A DNA stretch of 34,671 nt from Bacteroidales bacterium (GTDB lineage: Bacteria > Bacteroidota > Bacteroidia > Bacteroidales > UBA932): NCBI GenBank assembly GCA_017546585.1, contig JAFYWC010000148.1:1-34671 (forward strand), written 5' to 3'. The notes under the pieces were generated by a model, which worked only from the letters and a program-made list of their open reading frames with translations, made no database searches and was not told where the DNA came from. Position numbers and translations under genes: made by a program. Position 1 is the stretch's first letter, and every line of letters starts with the position of its first letter. Below, piece after piece: positions 8,890 to 17,528 of this stretch.

Positions 8890-9723
8890 ATGAGAAAATT
8901 ACTGATAATAATTACGCTATTTGCCGTATCGGTATATGCATCTGCACAGAGGAGCGATATGCTCGTTATGGATGTGGATGCCATAACTGATGCGCAGCTT
9001 GATACGATAAACACACGCAAGAAGCTTGTAATCAATGATTACACGATGATGGGTGTTCAGTACGGAGTCGGTTTGAGCCGAGTTATGTGGAATCCTAGCC
9101 AGAAGCAGGATCTCCTCTTTGTACCTATAAATGTCGGAGTCACAGTCACTACATATGCAAAGATGTTCGGTTTTATGCCATATTTCGGATTCCAGGCCGG
9201 ACTTTTCTATGCACAGGAAGGCTATCAGTTCAAATATAACGAGGACAAGCATTACACATACACTATCGCCGGAGCTGAAAAGGCCATTATAGATGTCGTG
9301 GAAGCACCTATGCTGTTTCAGTTCCACTATGATATGTGGAATTTCAAGATCATTGCCCAGGTTGGATGCTATGCAGGCTATCGTCTTTCAATCGAGAGAT
9401 TCCCAGGCAAGACCGGAAGCGTCAGTGAAGACGTGAGAACTTCCTTCCTCGACACTGACAGAAGATGGGATTACGGCATCAAGGGAGGTGCCGGATTCGC
9501 TCTCGTATTCGAGCCGCTTGAGATACATTTCCAGGCTTCGTACAAACATTCTCTTTCTTCACTTTACGAGCCTGACCACGCAAGTCAATACTACTACAGA
9601 TACGCATATCCTTCTAACATTGTTGTTTCAGCCGGTGTGCACTACCACCTTACAAAACGTACAGGTAAGACAAAGGCAGAGATAAAGAAACTGGCAAAGG
9701 ATATGGTCTATAAAAAGCTCTAA
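8890..9723 (+). CDS. Outer-membrane beta-barrel protein, function unknown
   Basis: From ATG 8890 this is a 277-aa protein with a clear signal peptide (MRKLLIIITLFAVSVYASAQ, cleavage after Ala-Gln or nearby). The mature part alternates aromatic and small residues in strands typical of small outer-membrane barrels (for example VGVTVTTYAKMFGFMPYFGF and LEIHFQASYKHSLSSLY). It resembles PorT-like/OMP_b-brl families in outline, but I cannot assign it to a named protein. A TTG two codons upstream (8884) is an alternative start; the ATG is preferred because the signal peptide begins there. It follows the lipoprotein gene by 6 nt, and ispG starts 2 nt after its stop. Confidence 0.75.
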   Translation: MRKLLIIITLFAVSVYASAQRSDMLVMDVDAITDAQLDTINTRKKLVINDYTMMGVQYGVGLSRVMWNPSQKQDLLFVPINVGVTVTTYAKMFGFMPYFGFQAGLFYAQEGYQFKYNEDKHYTYTIAGAEKAIIDVVEAPMLFQFHYDMWNFKIIAQVGCYAGYRLSIERFPGKTGSVSEDVRTSFLDTDRRWDYGIKGGAGFALVFEPLEIHFQASYKHSLSSLYEPDHASQYYYRYAYPSNIVVSAGVHYHLTKRTGKTKAEIKKLAKDMVYKKL

Positions 9724-9725
9724 CA

Positions 9726-11057
9726 ATGGAAACACTAACAGTCAAAGCAGGTAATGTGACCATAGGCGGTGACTCACCTATTGTAGTCCAGACAATGTGT
9801 AACACTCATACATCTGATGTTGCCGCATCTGTTGCACAGTGCGTAAGGCTTCATCAGGCAGGTGCAGAACTTATACGACTTACTGTACCGTCATTGGCTC
9901 AGGTCGAGTCTTTGAGACAGATTAAAGAGCAACTGAGGGCGCAGGGCATCGATACTCCCCTTGTAGCGGACGTACATTTCTCTTCAGAGATTGCAATCGC
10001 TGTTGCAGAAGTCGTAGAGAAAGTAAGAATCAACCCCGGCAATTTCCATAAGGATCACGAGAAGGCGCGTGAGCAGTTCGCCAGACTCGTAGAGGTATGC
10101 AAGGCGAACGGCACCGCGATCAGAATAGGACTTAATCACGGTTCACTTGGAGAAAGAATCACAGGGCTTTACGGAAACACGCCTCTTGCTATGAAGGAAG
10201 CCGTTATGGAATGGCTAAATATGTGCGTGGAGAATGATTTCTACAATGTTGTAGTGTCCCTCAAGGCAAGTAACACTTTTGTTATGGTGGAGGCTTATCG
10301 CCTGTTAGCCAATGAAATGCAGAACACGGGCGTAGTATTCCCCCTTCACCTCGGCGTAACTGAAGCCGGAAATGGAGATGGTGGAAGAATCAAGTCTGCT
10401 GTCGGTATTTCTGCCCTTCTTTCAGAAGGAATCGGCAACACCATCCGAGTTTCTCTCACAGAAGATCCGGCAAATGAACTTCCGGTAGCGCAGTATCTCT
10501 CTGACAAATATGGTAGAAGACTACATTCGACAATGTCATCGCTTACTCTTGAAGGAAAGAAGGCTATAGCAACATATTGCGCACCTTCAAAAGAGCGTCT
10601 TCTTCTTGACTTCTCCTGCGATTTCGGTAAGAGACTTCTTGACAAGGAACTTGATGAGGTGGTGCTTAAAGGAACATATCTTGATGAAAACGGTGTAGAA
10701 ACAGTGCTTGATGACAGTCAGTACGCTGAATATCTTACAGACGAGTTGATGCAGGCTGCCAGAAGACGTTTCTATCGTCCTGAATATATCGCTTGCCCTG
10801 GATGTGGACGTACAATGTACAATCTTGAAGGCACATTTGAAGAGGTAAAGCGCAGAACATCACATCTCAAGGGTATGGTCATCGGAGTAATGGGATGCAT
10901 CGTAAATGGTCCTGGTGAGATGGCAGATGCAGACTGGGGCTATGTCGGTGAAGGAAACGGCAAGGTTTCGATCTATAAAGGCAAAGAACCGGTATTGAGG
11001 CACGTTCCTGAAACAGAAGCAATAGACAGACTTCTCGAACTGATCGAGAATCAATAA
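9726..11057 (+). CDS. ispG: 4-hydroxy-3-methylbut-2-enyl diphosphate synthase IspG with a short insertion
   Basis: IspG carries out the penultimate step of the MEP isoprenoid pathway using a [4Fe-4S] cluster. The TIM-barrel part (about 1-250) is well conserved, with VQTMCNTHTSD, KVRINPGN, RIGLNHGSLGE and a late TEAGNGDGG...IRVSLTEDP block. The Fe-S part carries the three cluster cysteines in CPGC (357-360) and Cys391 of GCIVNGPGE, which includes the active-site Glu. Between the domains lie about 108 residues, versus roughly 20 in E. coli IspG (372 aa total). From family knowledge, many Bacteroidota, Chlamydia and plant enzymes are near 600 aa or more with a full inserted domain, so 443 aa is intermediate. 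It is the last gene of the ligA operon and ends at a terminator. Confidence 0.96.
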   Translation: METLTVKAGNVTIGGDSPIVVQTMCNTHTSDVAASVAQCVRLHQAGAELIRLTVPSLAQVESLRQIKEQLRAQGIDTPLVADVHFSSEIAIAVAEVVEKVRINPGNFHKDHEKAREQFARLVEVCKANGTAIRIGLNHGSLGERITGLYGNTPLAMKEAVMEWLNMCVENDFYNVVVSLKASNTFVMVEAYRLLANEMQNTGVVFPLHLGVTEAGNGDGGRIKSAVGISALLSEGIGNTIRVSLTEDPANELPVAQYLSDKYGRRLHSTMSSLTLEGKKAIATYCAPSKERLLLDFSCDFGKRLLDKELDEVVLKGTYLDENGVETVLDDSQYAEYLTDELMQAARRRFYRPEYIACPGCGRTMYNLEGTFEEVKRRTSHLKGMVIGVMGCIVNGPGEMADADWGYVGEGNGKVSIYKGKEPVLRHVPETEAIDRLLELIENQ

Positions 11058-11061
11058 AAGA

Positions 11062-11089
11062 AAAAGCTGAGTAATTTTACTCAGCTTTT
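11062..11089. terminator. Bidirectional terminator between ispG and the CNNM gene
   Basis: A 13-bp perfect inverted repeat (11062-11074 with 11077-11089) has A-rich and T-rich ends, so it can work both ways. It lies 4 nt after the ispG stop. Its right arm covers the stop codon and last codons of the convergent CNNM gene, so terminator and coding sequence share the same bases. Confidence 0.85.
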
Positions 11090-12123
11090 AATATATCCTT
11101 CTGGGCCTTTTCCCATTGTTCTTTAGCATATTCCTGCATATCCACCACTTCGTCGGTCTCATCGACAATCTCCTGTCCGAGCATTGTCTCGATGACGTCT
11201 TCAAGCGTAACTATACCGCGGAATGTTCCGTACTCGTCGATGATCACTGAGATGTGCTCCTTCTTTGCAAGGAACTTCTCCCAGATATTCGCTACCGGCT
11301 CTTCTTCAGGAAACGAAAGAATAGGACGGGTGATATCACGCACTGTTGCAGTAAACTTGTCCTCTGCCATCTTCTCGAGAATTTCCTGTCTGAGAACATA
11401 TCCGATCACATAATCACTTGCATCCTCATCGTACACGAGAATACGTGAATGTGTAAGATCTGAATCATAGAACTCCTTGATGGTCATCTGGCCCTCAGCC
11501 ATTTCCACTACTGTACTTGGAGTCATAATCTCGTGTGCTGTAATCTCATCAAGCTTAAGGAGATTCTGGATCATCTTCTTCTCCTCTGTCTCGATTACCT
11601 CTTCCTCAGTCGCAACGCTTACCATTGCAGAGATATCCTCCTTGCTCACGCTTACCTGATTTGACTTTGAGGAGATGAGTCTCTGAAGATGCTCAAGAAT
11701 CCACACAAGCGGGAATGTGATGAAAATCATTGAATTGATTATCACGGATGCCGGCAATGCAAGACTTCTCCAGTAGCTTGTGCCGATAGTCTTAGGGATT
11801 ATCTCAGAGAAAAGAAGGATTGCGAATGTGAAGATTGTAGAGAAGACTCCAACAAGAGCATCTCCATATACTTCATAAACGAGCGATCCGACAATTGAAG
11901 CACCGACTGTATTCGCGATAGTGTTCAAGCATAGAATTGCAGAAATCGGTCTGTCCGGATTCTGCTTAAGTTTCTTGAGTCTGCGCGATCCCTTGACGCC
12001 CTGATCCTCGAGTCCTGTAATATATGAAAGCGGCGTAGACAAAAGTGTTGCCTCAAGCATTGAGCACAATGCCGACAACACAATTGAAATGATCATTATG
12101 ATATATATCAGCTGCTTTTCCAT
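11077..12123 (-). CDS. CNNM/CBS-domain membrane protein (CorC/HlyC-related)
   Basis: This 348-aa protein has an N-terminal CNNM (DUF21) transmembrane domain (about 1-150, with LFSEIIPKTIG at 105-114) followed by a pair of CBS domains (about 190-320; EIMTPSTVV begins the first, DEYGTFRGIVTLEDVIE lies in the second). Homologues transport or regulate Mg2+ and other divalent ions, with CBS domains sensing nucleotides. It stops soon after the CBS pair (VDETDEVVDMQEYAKEQWEKA tail) and lacks the C-terminal CorC_HlyC domain often found in this family, which is a common short form. Its ATG overlaps the psd stop by one base, so it is co-translated with psd. Confidence 0.9.
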   Translation of the reverse strand: MEKQLIYIIMIISIVLSALCSMLEATLLSTPLSYITGLEDQGVKGSRRLKKLKQNPDRPISAILCLNTIANTVGASIVGSLVYEVYGDALVGVFSTIFTFAILLFSEIIPKTIGTSYWRSLALPASVIINSMIFITFPLVWILEHLQRLISSKSNQVSVSKEDISAMVSVATEEEVIETEEKKMIQNLLKLDEITAHEIMTPSTVVEMAEGQMTIKEFYDSDLTHSRILVYDEDASDYVIGYVLRQEILEKMAEDKFTATVRDITRPILSFPEEEPVANIWEKFLAKKEHISVIIDEYGTFRGIVTLEDVIETMLGQEIVDETDEVVDMQEYAKEQWEKAQKDILKAE

Positions 12124-12779
12124 TATTTACGTAATTCTGCAATTATAGATTCCGAACCTCTTACAAGATCACCGATCTTAACCTTTATGTCAGCATCAAG
12201 CGGAAGGTACATATCGATGCGGGATCCGAATTTGATGATTCCGCACTCCTCTGACTTCACTACAGTGTTTCCCGGCTTGGCGTGGCATACGATTCTTCTT
12301 GCGAATGTACCTGCAAGCTGTTTGAAGAAGACATCACCGAACTGGCTCTTCACGGCAACAGAAGTATGTTCATTGAGTTCCGATGCCTTTGGAAGATATG
12401 CCAGCATATACTTGCCTGGGTGATACTTATAGTATGACACTTCTCCGTCAATCGGCCAATAGTTCACGTGCACATTGAAGAAGTCCATATAAACTGATAC
12501 CTGGATGCACTCTCCGTTGATGTACTCAGGCTCGAATACCTTGTCAATGATGACAACCTCACCGTCAGCGACAGATGTCACGACGTTCTCAGCGCCTACA
12601 CGCACTCTTGACGGTACTCTAAAGAAAAAGAGCACGAATCCCATAAAAAACATAGGGATGATTGTCAATGTGTACGAGATTAGGGCCCAAGGAATGAATC
12701 TCAGGAAAAGGAATGACAACGGCAGGCAGATAAGCCATACCAGCAGAATTGTACCGTAACAGTTTCTATGTACTATCAT
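12123..12779 (-). CDS. psd: Phosphatidylserine decarboxylase proenzyme (short, archaeal-type)
   Basis: Psd converts phosphatidylserine to phosphatidylethanolamine and matures by self-cleavage that makes a pyruvoyl group. At 218 aa this is the short form. Two hydrophobic segments lie at about 10-52, followed by the catalytic half. The FNVHVNYWPIDGEV block (101-114) carries the conserved His, and the cleavage site is Gly185-Ser186 in IIKFGSRIDM. It sits just downstream of cdsA, whose product CDP-diacylglycerol feeds the same pathway, but it has its own promoter. Its stop overlaps the start of the CNNM gene. Confidence 0.95.
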   Translation of the reverse strand: MIVHRNCYGTILLVWLICLPLSFLFLRFIPWALISYTLTIIPMFFMGFVLFFFRVPSRVRVGAENVVTSVADGEVVIIDKVFEPEYINGECIQVSVYMDFFNVHVNYWPIDGEVSYYKYHPGKYMLAYLPKASELNEHTSVAVKSQFGDVFFKQLAGTFARRIVCHAKPGNTVVKSEECGIIKFGSRIDMYLPLDADIKVKIGDLVRGSESIIAELRK

Positions 12780-12819
12780 ATAAAAAATGCAGTTCTAATG
12801 CGTATTGACATCAAAACTG

Positions 12820-12851
12820 CAAATATACTAATAATAAGAGAATTAGGCAAA
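12820..12851 (-). promoter_or_regulatory. Bacteroidota-type promoter of psd
   Basis: On the minus strand, TTTG (12851-12848), a 20-nt spacer and TATATTTG (12827-12820) match the consensus fully. It begins 4 bp past the cdsA stop codon, so psd and the CNNM gene can be transcribed independently of ftsH-cdsA. Confidence 0.8.
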
Positions 12852-12854
12852 TCC

Positions 12855-13712
12855 TTATAGGCACATAGCATCGCACGCAACAAGGTAGATGATACCGATC
12901 GGAATCGCTATAAGTGCACTGTCGAATCTGTCGAGGAGTCCTCCGTGTCCCGGGATTATCGAACCAGAGTCTTTCACTCCATAATGACGCTTCCACTGAG
13001 ACTCGATCAGGTCTCCGTAAACACCAGCAATGTCAAGGAGAATTGCTATTGCAATACAATGGATGAGATCAAAAGTCTGAGTCTTTGCAGCCACCGGGAA
13101 GAAGCCGAGATAATATAATGCTACAGAGACGATTATTGAAGTGAGCATTCCACCCCAGAATCCGATCCAAGACTTCTTCGGAGAAATCGAAGGGAAAAGT
13201 TTCTTGCCGTACTTCTGTCCGAGTGTGATTCCGAACAGATATGCTCCTACATCAGATCCCCAGATGATACAGAAGAAGCAGAGCAGAAGCTTGCCGCTGA
13301 AAACCCCCTCAGGAGAGAACGCTGCAAAGCTGAGAACCGACCAAGGCACTGCAATATAGAGCAGTGCTGTATAGAGGTTTGCGAACTTGTCGAATCGTGA
13401 CTTGTCCTTGAGATACAGTGAGTTGATCATCAGGATGAACACCGGAATGAAAGCGAGTACGGTGAGTCTTCCCGGAAAATCAAAGGCCTTATAAAGGAAC
13501 ACAAGGGTAAACAGAGTCGCACCTGCCAGAATGGAGAGGATCTGAGAATACTTGTAGTTTGTACCACAGGTCATCTTGAGAAACTCCCACATCATCACAA
13601 CAAGGGCGAACAGCATCACACCCCCGAAAACAAACTTATTGGTGAGAAGCGCGGCAAGCATAACTGCCGCGAATCCCACCGCTGATATGGTTCTCTTGAT
13701 AAAATTATTCAT
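12855..13712 (-). CDS. cdsA: Phosphatidate cytidylyltransferase CdsA
   Basis: CdsA makes CDP-diacylglycerol from phosphatidic acid and CTP at the inner membrane. From ATG 13712 it is 285 aa with about seven to eight membrane segments. The C-terminal family signature is intact (SQWKRHYGVKDSGSIIPGHG followed by GLLDRFDS). The open frame runs 51 codons further upstream, but that stretch is out-of-frame ftsH coding sequence, Arg/Lys-rich, and does not resemble CdsA. The chosen start gives the usual MNNFIKRT start and an 8-nt overlap with the end of ftsH, consistent with translational coupling. Confidence 0.95.
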   Translation of the reverse strand: MNNFIKRTISAVGFAAVMLAALLTNKFVFGGVMLFALVVMMWEFLKMTCGTNYKYSQILSILAGATLFTLVFLYKAFDFPGRLTVLAFIPVFILMINSLYLKDKSRFDKFANLYTALLYIAVPWSVLSFAAFSPEGVFSGKLLLCFFCIIWGSDVGAYLFGITLGQKYGKKLFPSISPKKSWIGFWGGMLTSIIVSVALYYLGFFPVAAKTQTFDLIHCIAIAILLDIAGVYGDLIESQWKRHYGVKDSGSIIPGHGGLLDRFDSALIAIPIGIIYLVACDAMCL

Positions 13713-15681
13713 TTGTTTGCTCTTCAGTGGCGACCTCTTCCGGATCCTTCGGAATCTCCTCGCCTGGCTTTGCGCCTGCTCGTGGTCCGAATATCCTTTC
13801 CAGATCATCTGCAAAGATAACTTCTTTCTCCAATAATAGAGCTGCCAACTGGCTGAATCCCTCAAAATTTTCTCTAAGAAGCGTTTCAGTCTTGTCGTGA
13901 ATCATCTCAACAAGTTCCTTCACCTCCTTATCGATAAGCTCAGCAGTCTTTTCGCTGTATGGTCTCTGAAGCTCAAATCCTCTCGCTCCTGTAGAATCGT
14001 AGAATGAAAGATTACCTACCTTTTCGCTCATACCGTAGTATGTGACCATTCCGTAGGCCATCTTTGTCAGACGCTCAAGGTCGTTGAGAGCACCTGTAGA
14101 TGGTTGTCCGTTTACGATCTCCTCTGCTACCCTACCTCCGATAAGAGAACACATCTCGTCGACAAGCTGCTCTTTGGTGACAAGCTGTCTTTCCTCTGGA
14201 AGATACCAGGCTGCGCCAAGTGCCTGTCCGCGAGGTACGATAGTCACCTTGAAGAGAGGGTTTGCATTAGGAAGAAGCCAGCTTACTGTAGCGTGTCCTG
14301 CCTCGTGATGTGCAATCGACTTCTTCTCCTCCGGAGTGATGATCTTTGACTTTCTCTCAAGACCGCCGATGATTCTGTCCACTGCGTCAAGGAAATCCTG
14401 CTTGTCGATAGCCTTCTTGTCCTTTCTTGCAGCAGTGAGAGCGGCCTCATTACATACGTTTGCGATATCGGCACCAGAGAAGCCAGGAGTATGCTTTGCA
14501 AGGAACTCAAGATCGAAATCGTCTGCAAGCTTGAGATTTCTGAGGTGCACCTGGAAAATCTCCATTCTCTCCTTAAGGTCAGGGAGCTCTACGTGAATCT
14601 GACGGTCGAAACGTCCTGCACGCATAAGAGCTTTGTCAAGGATATCTGCACGATTAGTCGCTGCAAGAATGATGACTCCGGAGTTTGTTCCGAAACCGTC
14701 CATCTCTGTAAGGAGCTGGTTCAGAGTGTTTTCTCTCTCATCATTTGAAGAGAATCCGCCGTTCTTGCTACGTGCTCTACCGACTGCATCAATCTCGTCG
14801 ATGAAAACGATGCAAGGTGATTTTTCCTTTGCCTGACGGAAAAGGTCACGCACTCGTGAAGCACCTACTCCGACAAACATCTCAACGAAGTCAGAACCTG
14901 AAATAGAGAAGAACGGAACGTTCGCCTCACCTGCTACTGCTTTAGCAAGAAGAGTCTTACCTGTGCCCGGAGGGCCTACGAGAAGTGCTCCCTTAGGGAT
15001 CTTACCACCCAGTGCAGTATATTTATCAGGATTCTTGAGGAAATCCACAATCTCCATCACCTCGTCCTTCGCTCCATAGAGTCCGGCTACATCCCTGAAT
15101 GTCACCTGAGTCTCGCCCTTCTCTGCAAGTTTACCTGTTGACTTGCCCACATTGAAGATGCCTCCCGGGCCACCTGGACCGCCACCGCCCATATTGCGGT
15201 TGATACCTCTGAACATAAACACCCACATAAAGATGAGAAGGAGCGGGAACACAAGCCACTCAAGCATCTTCCACCAGCTTTCGTGATTCTCGATGATCAC
15301 CTTGACCTGCTGGTCTTCTGGGAGCTGTTCGTTGAGTTCGCCGAACATTTCTTCTGCATTGAAGCTGCCTGACACAAGGAAAATGAAATGCGGAGACTTT
15401 GCCGGAACATTTCCGCCGAACTTGTCTGCATAATCACCTATTCTGTCAGGGCGCATTGTGACACGTCCTTCGTACTCGTTTCTGATGAATACGACCTCCT
15501 TGATGTCACCTGCCAGCCACTGCTTCTGCACATCGGCCCATTCTTCCTTCTGAGGGTTTGCACCGCCCTGATTGAAGAACATCCAGCCAATTGCAACAAG
15601 CAGCAGAATGTATATCCAACTGATATTAAAAGTCAATCTCACAGGTTTTTTCCTGCGAGGTGCATTGTTTTTTTCTGCCAT
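13705..15681 (-). CDS. ftsH: ATP-dependent zinc metalloprotease FtsH
   Basis: FtsH is a membrane-anchored hexameric AAA+ protease that removes damaged or regulated membrane proteins. Its 658 aa show a first membrane segment (about 19-36), a periplasmic domain, a second membrane segment (about 138-158) and a Gly-rich linker (165-174). The AAA module has Walker A GPPGTGKT (236-243), Walker B IVFIDEID (291-298) and the second region of homology ([20 protein letters not shown]). The peptidase has zinc motif HEAGH (459-463) and the later acidic ligand in [10 protein letters not shown]. All catalytic positions are present. It lies 18 nt after rsfS and overlaps cdsA by 8 nt. Its C-terminal tail is acidic (about 635-658). 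Confidence 0.98.
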   Translation of the reverse strand: MAEKNNAPRRKKPVRLTFNISWIYILLLVAIGWMFFNQGGANPQKEEWADVQKQWLAGDIKEVVFIRNEYEGRVTMRPDRIGDYADKFGGNVPAKSPHFIFLVSGSFNAEEMFGELNEQLPEDQQVKVIIENHESWWKMLEWLVFPLLLIFMWVFMFRGINRNMGGGGPGGPGGIFNVGKSTGKLAEKGETQVTFRDVAGLYGAKDEVMEIVDFLKNPDKYTALGGKIPKGALLVGPPGTGKTLLAKAVAGEANVPFFSISGSDFVEMFVGVGASRVRDLFRQAKEKSPCIVFIDEIDAVGRARSKNGGFSSNDERENTLNQLLTEMDGFGTNSGVIILAATNRADILDKALMRAGRFDRQIHVELPDLKERMEIFQVHLRNLKLADDFDLEFLAKHTPGFSGADIANVCNEAALTAARKDKKAIDKQDFLDAVDRIIGGLERKSKIITPEEKKSIAHHEAGHATVSWLLPNANPLFKVTIVPRGQALGAAWYLPEERQLVTKEQLVDEMCSLIGGRVAEEIVNGQPSTGALNDLERLTKMAYGMVTYYGMSEKVGNLSFYDSTGARGFELQRPYSEKTAELIDKEVKELVEMIHDKTETLLRENFEGFSQLAALLLEKEVIFADDLERIFGPRAGAKPGEEIPKDPEEVATEEQTNE

Positions 15682-15699
15682 ATTTTCTTTTAGGAGTTG

Positions 15700-16053
15700 T
15701 TAGTCTTCGTCTGTATACGCTGTTCTCTCAGCATCAGCCCAAAGATCCTCAAGTCTATAGAATGACCTGTAAGGAGTCTGGAAAACGTGTACGACGATAT
15801 CACCGTAGTCCATAATCACCCAGAATGCGTTCTCCTTACCCTGAGTGCGTACTACCTTTCTCTTGCACTTCTCGATCATCCTGTCCTCTACGTTGTCAGC
15901 AATAGCTACAACTGCAGGAGTCGAGTCTGCGTTACATACTATGAAATGATCTGAAATAGCTGTTCCGATTGATCTGAGGTCAAGTGATACAACGTCCTGT
16001 GCTTTCTTTTCAAGCATAGCGTCTGCTATGACCTTAAGTTCTTTCTTATTCAT
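15700..16053 (-). CDS. rsfS: Ribosomal silencing factor RsfS
   Basis: RsfS (YbeB/Iojap family) binds protein uL14 of the large ribosomal subunit and blocks subunit joining under nutrient limitation. The 117-aa protein has the expected features: LVVSLDLRSIGTAISDHFIVCNA-like central strands, a Glu/Arg-rich helix ahead of VVRTQGKENAFWVIMDYGDIVVHVFQ, and a YRLEDLWADAE C-terminus. It opens the rsfS-ftsH-cdsA operon and is divergent from birA. Confidence 0.95.
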   Translation of the reverse strand: MNKKELKVIADAMLEKKAQDVVSLDLRSIGTAISDHFIVCNADSTPAVVAIADNVEDRMIEKCKRKVVRTQGKENAFWVIMDYGDIVVHVFQTPYRSFYRLEDLWADAERTAYTDED

Positions 16054-16069
16054 TTTTATAAATTATTGT

Positions 16070-16077
16070 TAATTTTG
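16070..16077 (+). promoter_or_regulatory. -7 element upstream of birA
   Basis: TAATTTTG matches TAnnTTTG exactly and sits 36 nt before the birA ATG. I see no clear TTG at the expected -33 position. It faces the rsfS -7 element across 12 bp. Confidence 0.55.
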
Positions 16078-16089
16078 TGAAAATCTTGG

Positions 16090-16097
16090 CAAAGATA
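16090..16097 (-). promoter_or_regulatory. -7 element upstream of rsfS
   Basis: On the minus strand this reads TATCTTTG, an exact TAnnTTTG match, 36 nt before the rsfS ATG. A -33 element is not obvious. It points toward the birA -7 element, so the two predicted starts nearly coincide. Confidence 0.55.
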
Positions 16098-16113
16098 ATC
16101 AAATTCTGCACCA

Positions 16114-16875
16114 ATGAAAAACAAGCATCATATTATATGGCTGGATGAGGTCGATTCGACCAATGAGGAGGCTAAAAGGCACATTTCTGACATTGACAAT
16201 TTGTCAGTACTGACAGCTTTGTCACAGACATCAGGCCGTGGTCAACGTGGAAATACCTGGACAAGCGCTCCGAGCGAAAACCTCACTTTCAGCATTGTCC
16301 TTAAGCACGCTCCAAAGGTGAAGGCATATGATCAGTTTGTGATCAACGAGATAGTGTCTCTTTCGGTCGTGGATTTCCTTTCTAACTACGGCATATCAGC
16401 CAAAATCAAGTGGCCGAACGATATCTATGTAGGCGACAGAAAGATATGCGGCATTCTGATCGAACACTCGGTGATTGGAGACTCACTTTCAAGTAGCATT
16501 ATTGGTATTGGGCTGAATATCAATCAAAGAAACTTTGATGTTAACCTACCTAATCCGACCTCTATGGTTCTTTGTGGAGCAGAGTCCAATGATATAAAAC
16601 AATGCCTTGAAGAGTTTATGGACATCTTCAAGGCATATGTTGAACGTTACCTTCATATAAAGGGCGGATATGGAAAAATCCGCAAAATGTATCTTTCTCA
16701 AATATGGAGGATTGATGTTGCAGCCGACTATGTCGACTATAAATCAGATCCTGAAGGAAGGAGATTCACCGGTTCCATCAAAGGGATCTCAGATGTCGGT
16801 CAATTGCTTGTCAAAGACAGCGCTTCAGGAGAGATCCTGGAATTCGGCTTCAAGGAAATAGGCTATATTCTCTAG
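16114..16875 (+). CDS. birA: Biotin--[acetyl-CoA-carboxylase] ligase BirA (no DNA-binding domain)
   Basis: This 253-aa enzyme activates biotin to biotinyl-AMP and attaches it to carboxylase carrier proteins. The biotin-binding loop GRGQRGNTW (41-49) and the catalytic segment KWPNDIY (99-105) with K110-ICGILIE are intact. The protein begins directly with the catalytic fold (WLDEVDSTNEEAK), so it lacks the N-terminal helix-turn-helix of E. coli BirA and should not be a repressor. A C-terminal SH3-like domain occupies about 200-250. The gene ends 4 nt from the end of convergent rpe with no terminator between them. Confidence 0.95.
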   Translation: MKNKHHIIWLDEVDSTNEEAKRHISDIDNLSVLTALSQTSGRGQRGNTWTSAPSENLTFSIVLKHAPKVKAYDQFVINEIVSLSVVDFLSNYGISAKIKWPNDIYVGDRKICGILIEHSVIGDSLSSSIIGIGLNINQRNFDVNLPNPTSMVLCGAESNDIKQCLEEFMDIFKAYVERYLHIKGGYGKIRKMYLSQIWRIDVAADYVDYKSDPEGRRFTGSIKGISDVGQLLVKDSASGEILEFGFKEIGYIL

Positions 16876-16879
16876 TTCC

Positions 16880-17524
16880 CTACTCCCCTCTCATAGCGGC
16901 GATTACAGCTGCAGGATCTTCAGCTTTGAAGACTGCGCTGCCTGCCACAAGGATTTCAGCACCGGCTTTGACGAGTGCTGCAGCATTCGATGCAGAGACT
17001 CCTCCATCTACCTCTATCGGCAGTTCAAGACCCTGTCTTTCGATCTCCTCACGAAGAGCCTGAACTCTTGCGTAAGTCTCTTCGATGAACTTCTGGCCAC
17101 CGAAACCTGCAAAAACTGACATCAGCATCACGAAGTCTGCGTCCTTGAGATAAGGGAAAAGACTTTCAACCGGAAGGTCTGGATTGATTACAAGACCAGC
17201 CTTGGCTCCGTTGTCGCGAATCTGCTTAAGCACAGCAGCAGGGTCTTCAGTAGCGTTGAGATGGAATGAGATCATCTCTGCTCCAGCCTTTGCAAATCTT
17301 TCGACATAATTCTCTGGCTTAACGATCATAAGATGTACATCCAAAGGCTTCTCAGCCTTGCGTCCGATCGCCTCCACCACTGGGAAACCATAGGAAATAT
17401 TAGGAACGAACACACCGTCCATCACATCAAGGTGAAAAAGGTCGGCATATCTGTTCACGAGTTCAACGTCTTTCTCAAGATTCAGAAAATCTGCTGCAAG
17501 CATTGAGGGTGCTATCTGTACCAT
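16880..17524 (-). CDS. rpe: Ribulose-phosphate 3-epimerase
   Basis: Rpe interconverts ribulose 5-phosphate and xylulose 5-phosphate in the pentose phosphate pathway. The 214-aa TIM barrel shows the standard motifs: IAPSMLAADF at the start, LFHLDVMDGVFVPN with its catalytic Asp and metal His, HLMIVKPE, VFAGFGGQKF and EVDGGVSASN with the second catalytic Asp. It is the second gene of a two-gene operon, 4 nt after pepD, although the two functions are unrelated. Confidence 0.97.
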   Translation of the reverse strand: MVQIAPSMLAADFLNLEKDVELVNRYADLFHLDVMDGVFVPNISYGFPVVEAIGRKAEKPLDVHLMIVKPENYVERFAKAGAEMISFHLNATEDPAAVLKQIRDNGAKAGLVINPDLPVESLFPYLKDADFVMLMSVFAGFGGQKFIEETYARVQALREEIERQGLELPIEVDGGVSASNAAALVKAGAEILVAGSAVFKAEDPAAVIAAMRGE

Positions 17525-17528
17525 ATCT

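Noticed and set aside
13713..13865. Longer N-terminus for CdsA
   Set aside because: The extra 51 codons overlap ftsH in another frame and do not look like CdsA; ATG 13712 gives the family start.
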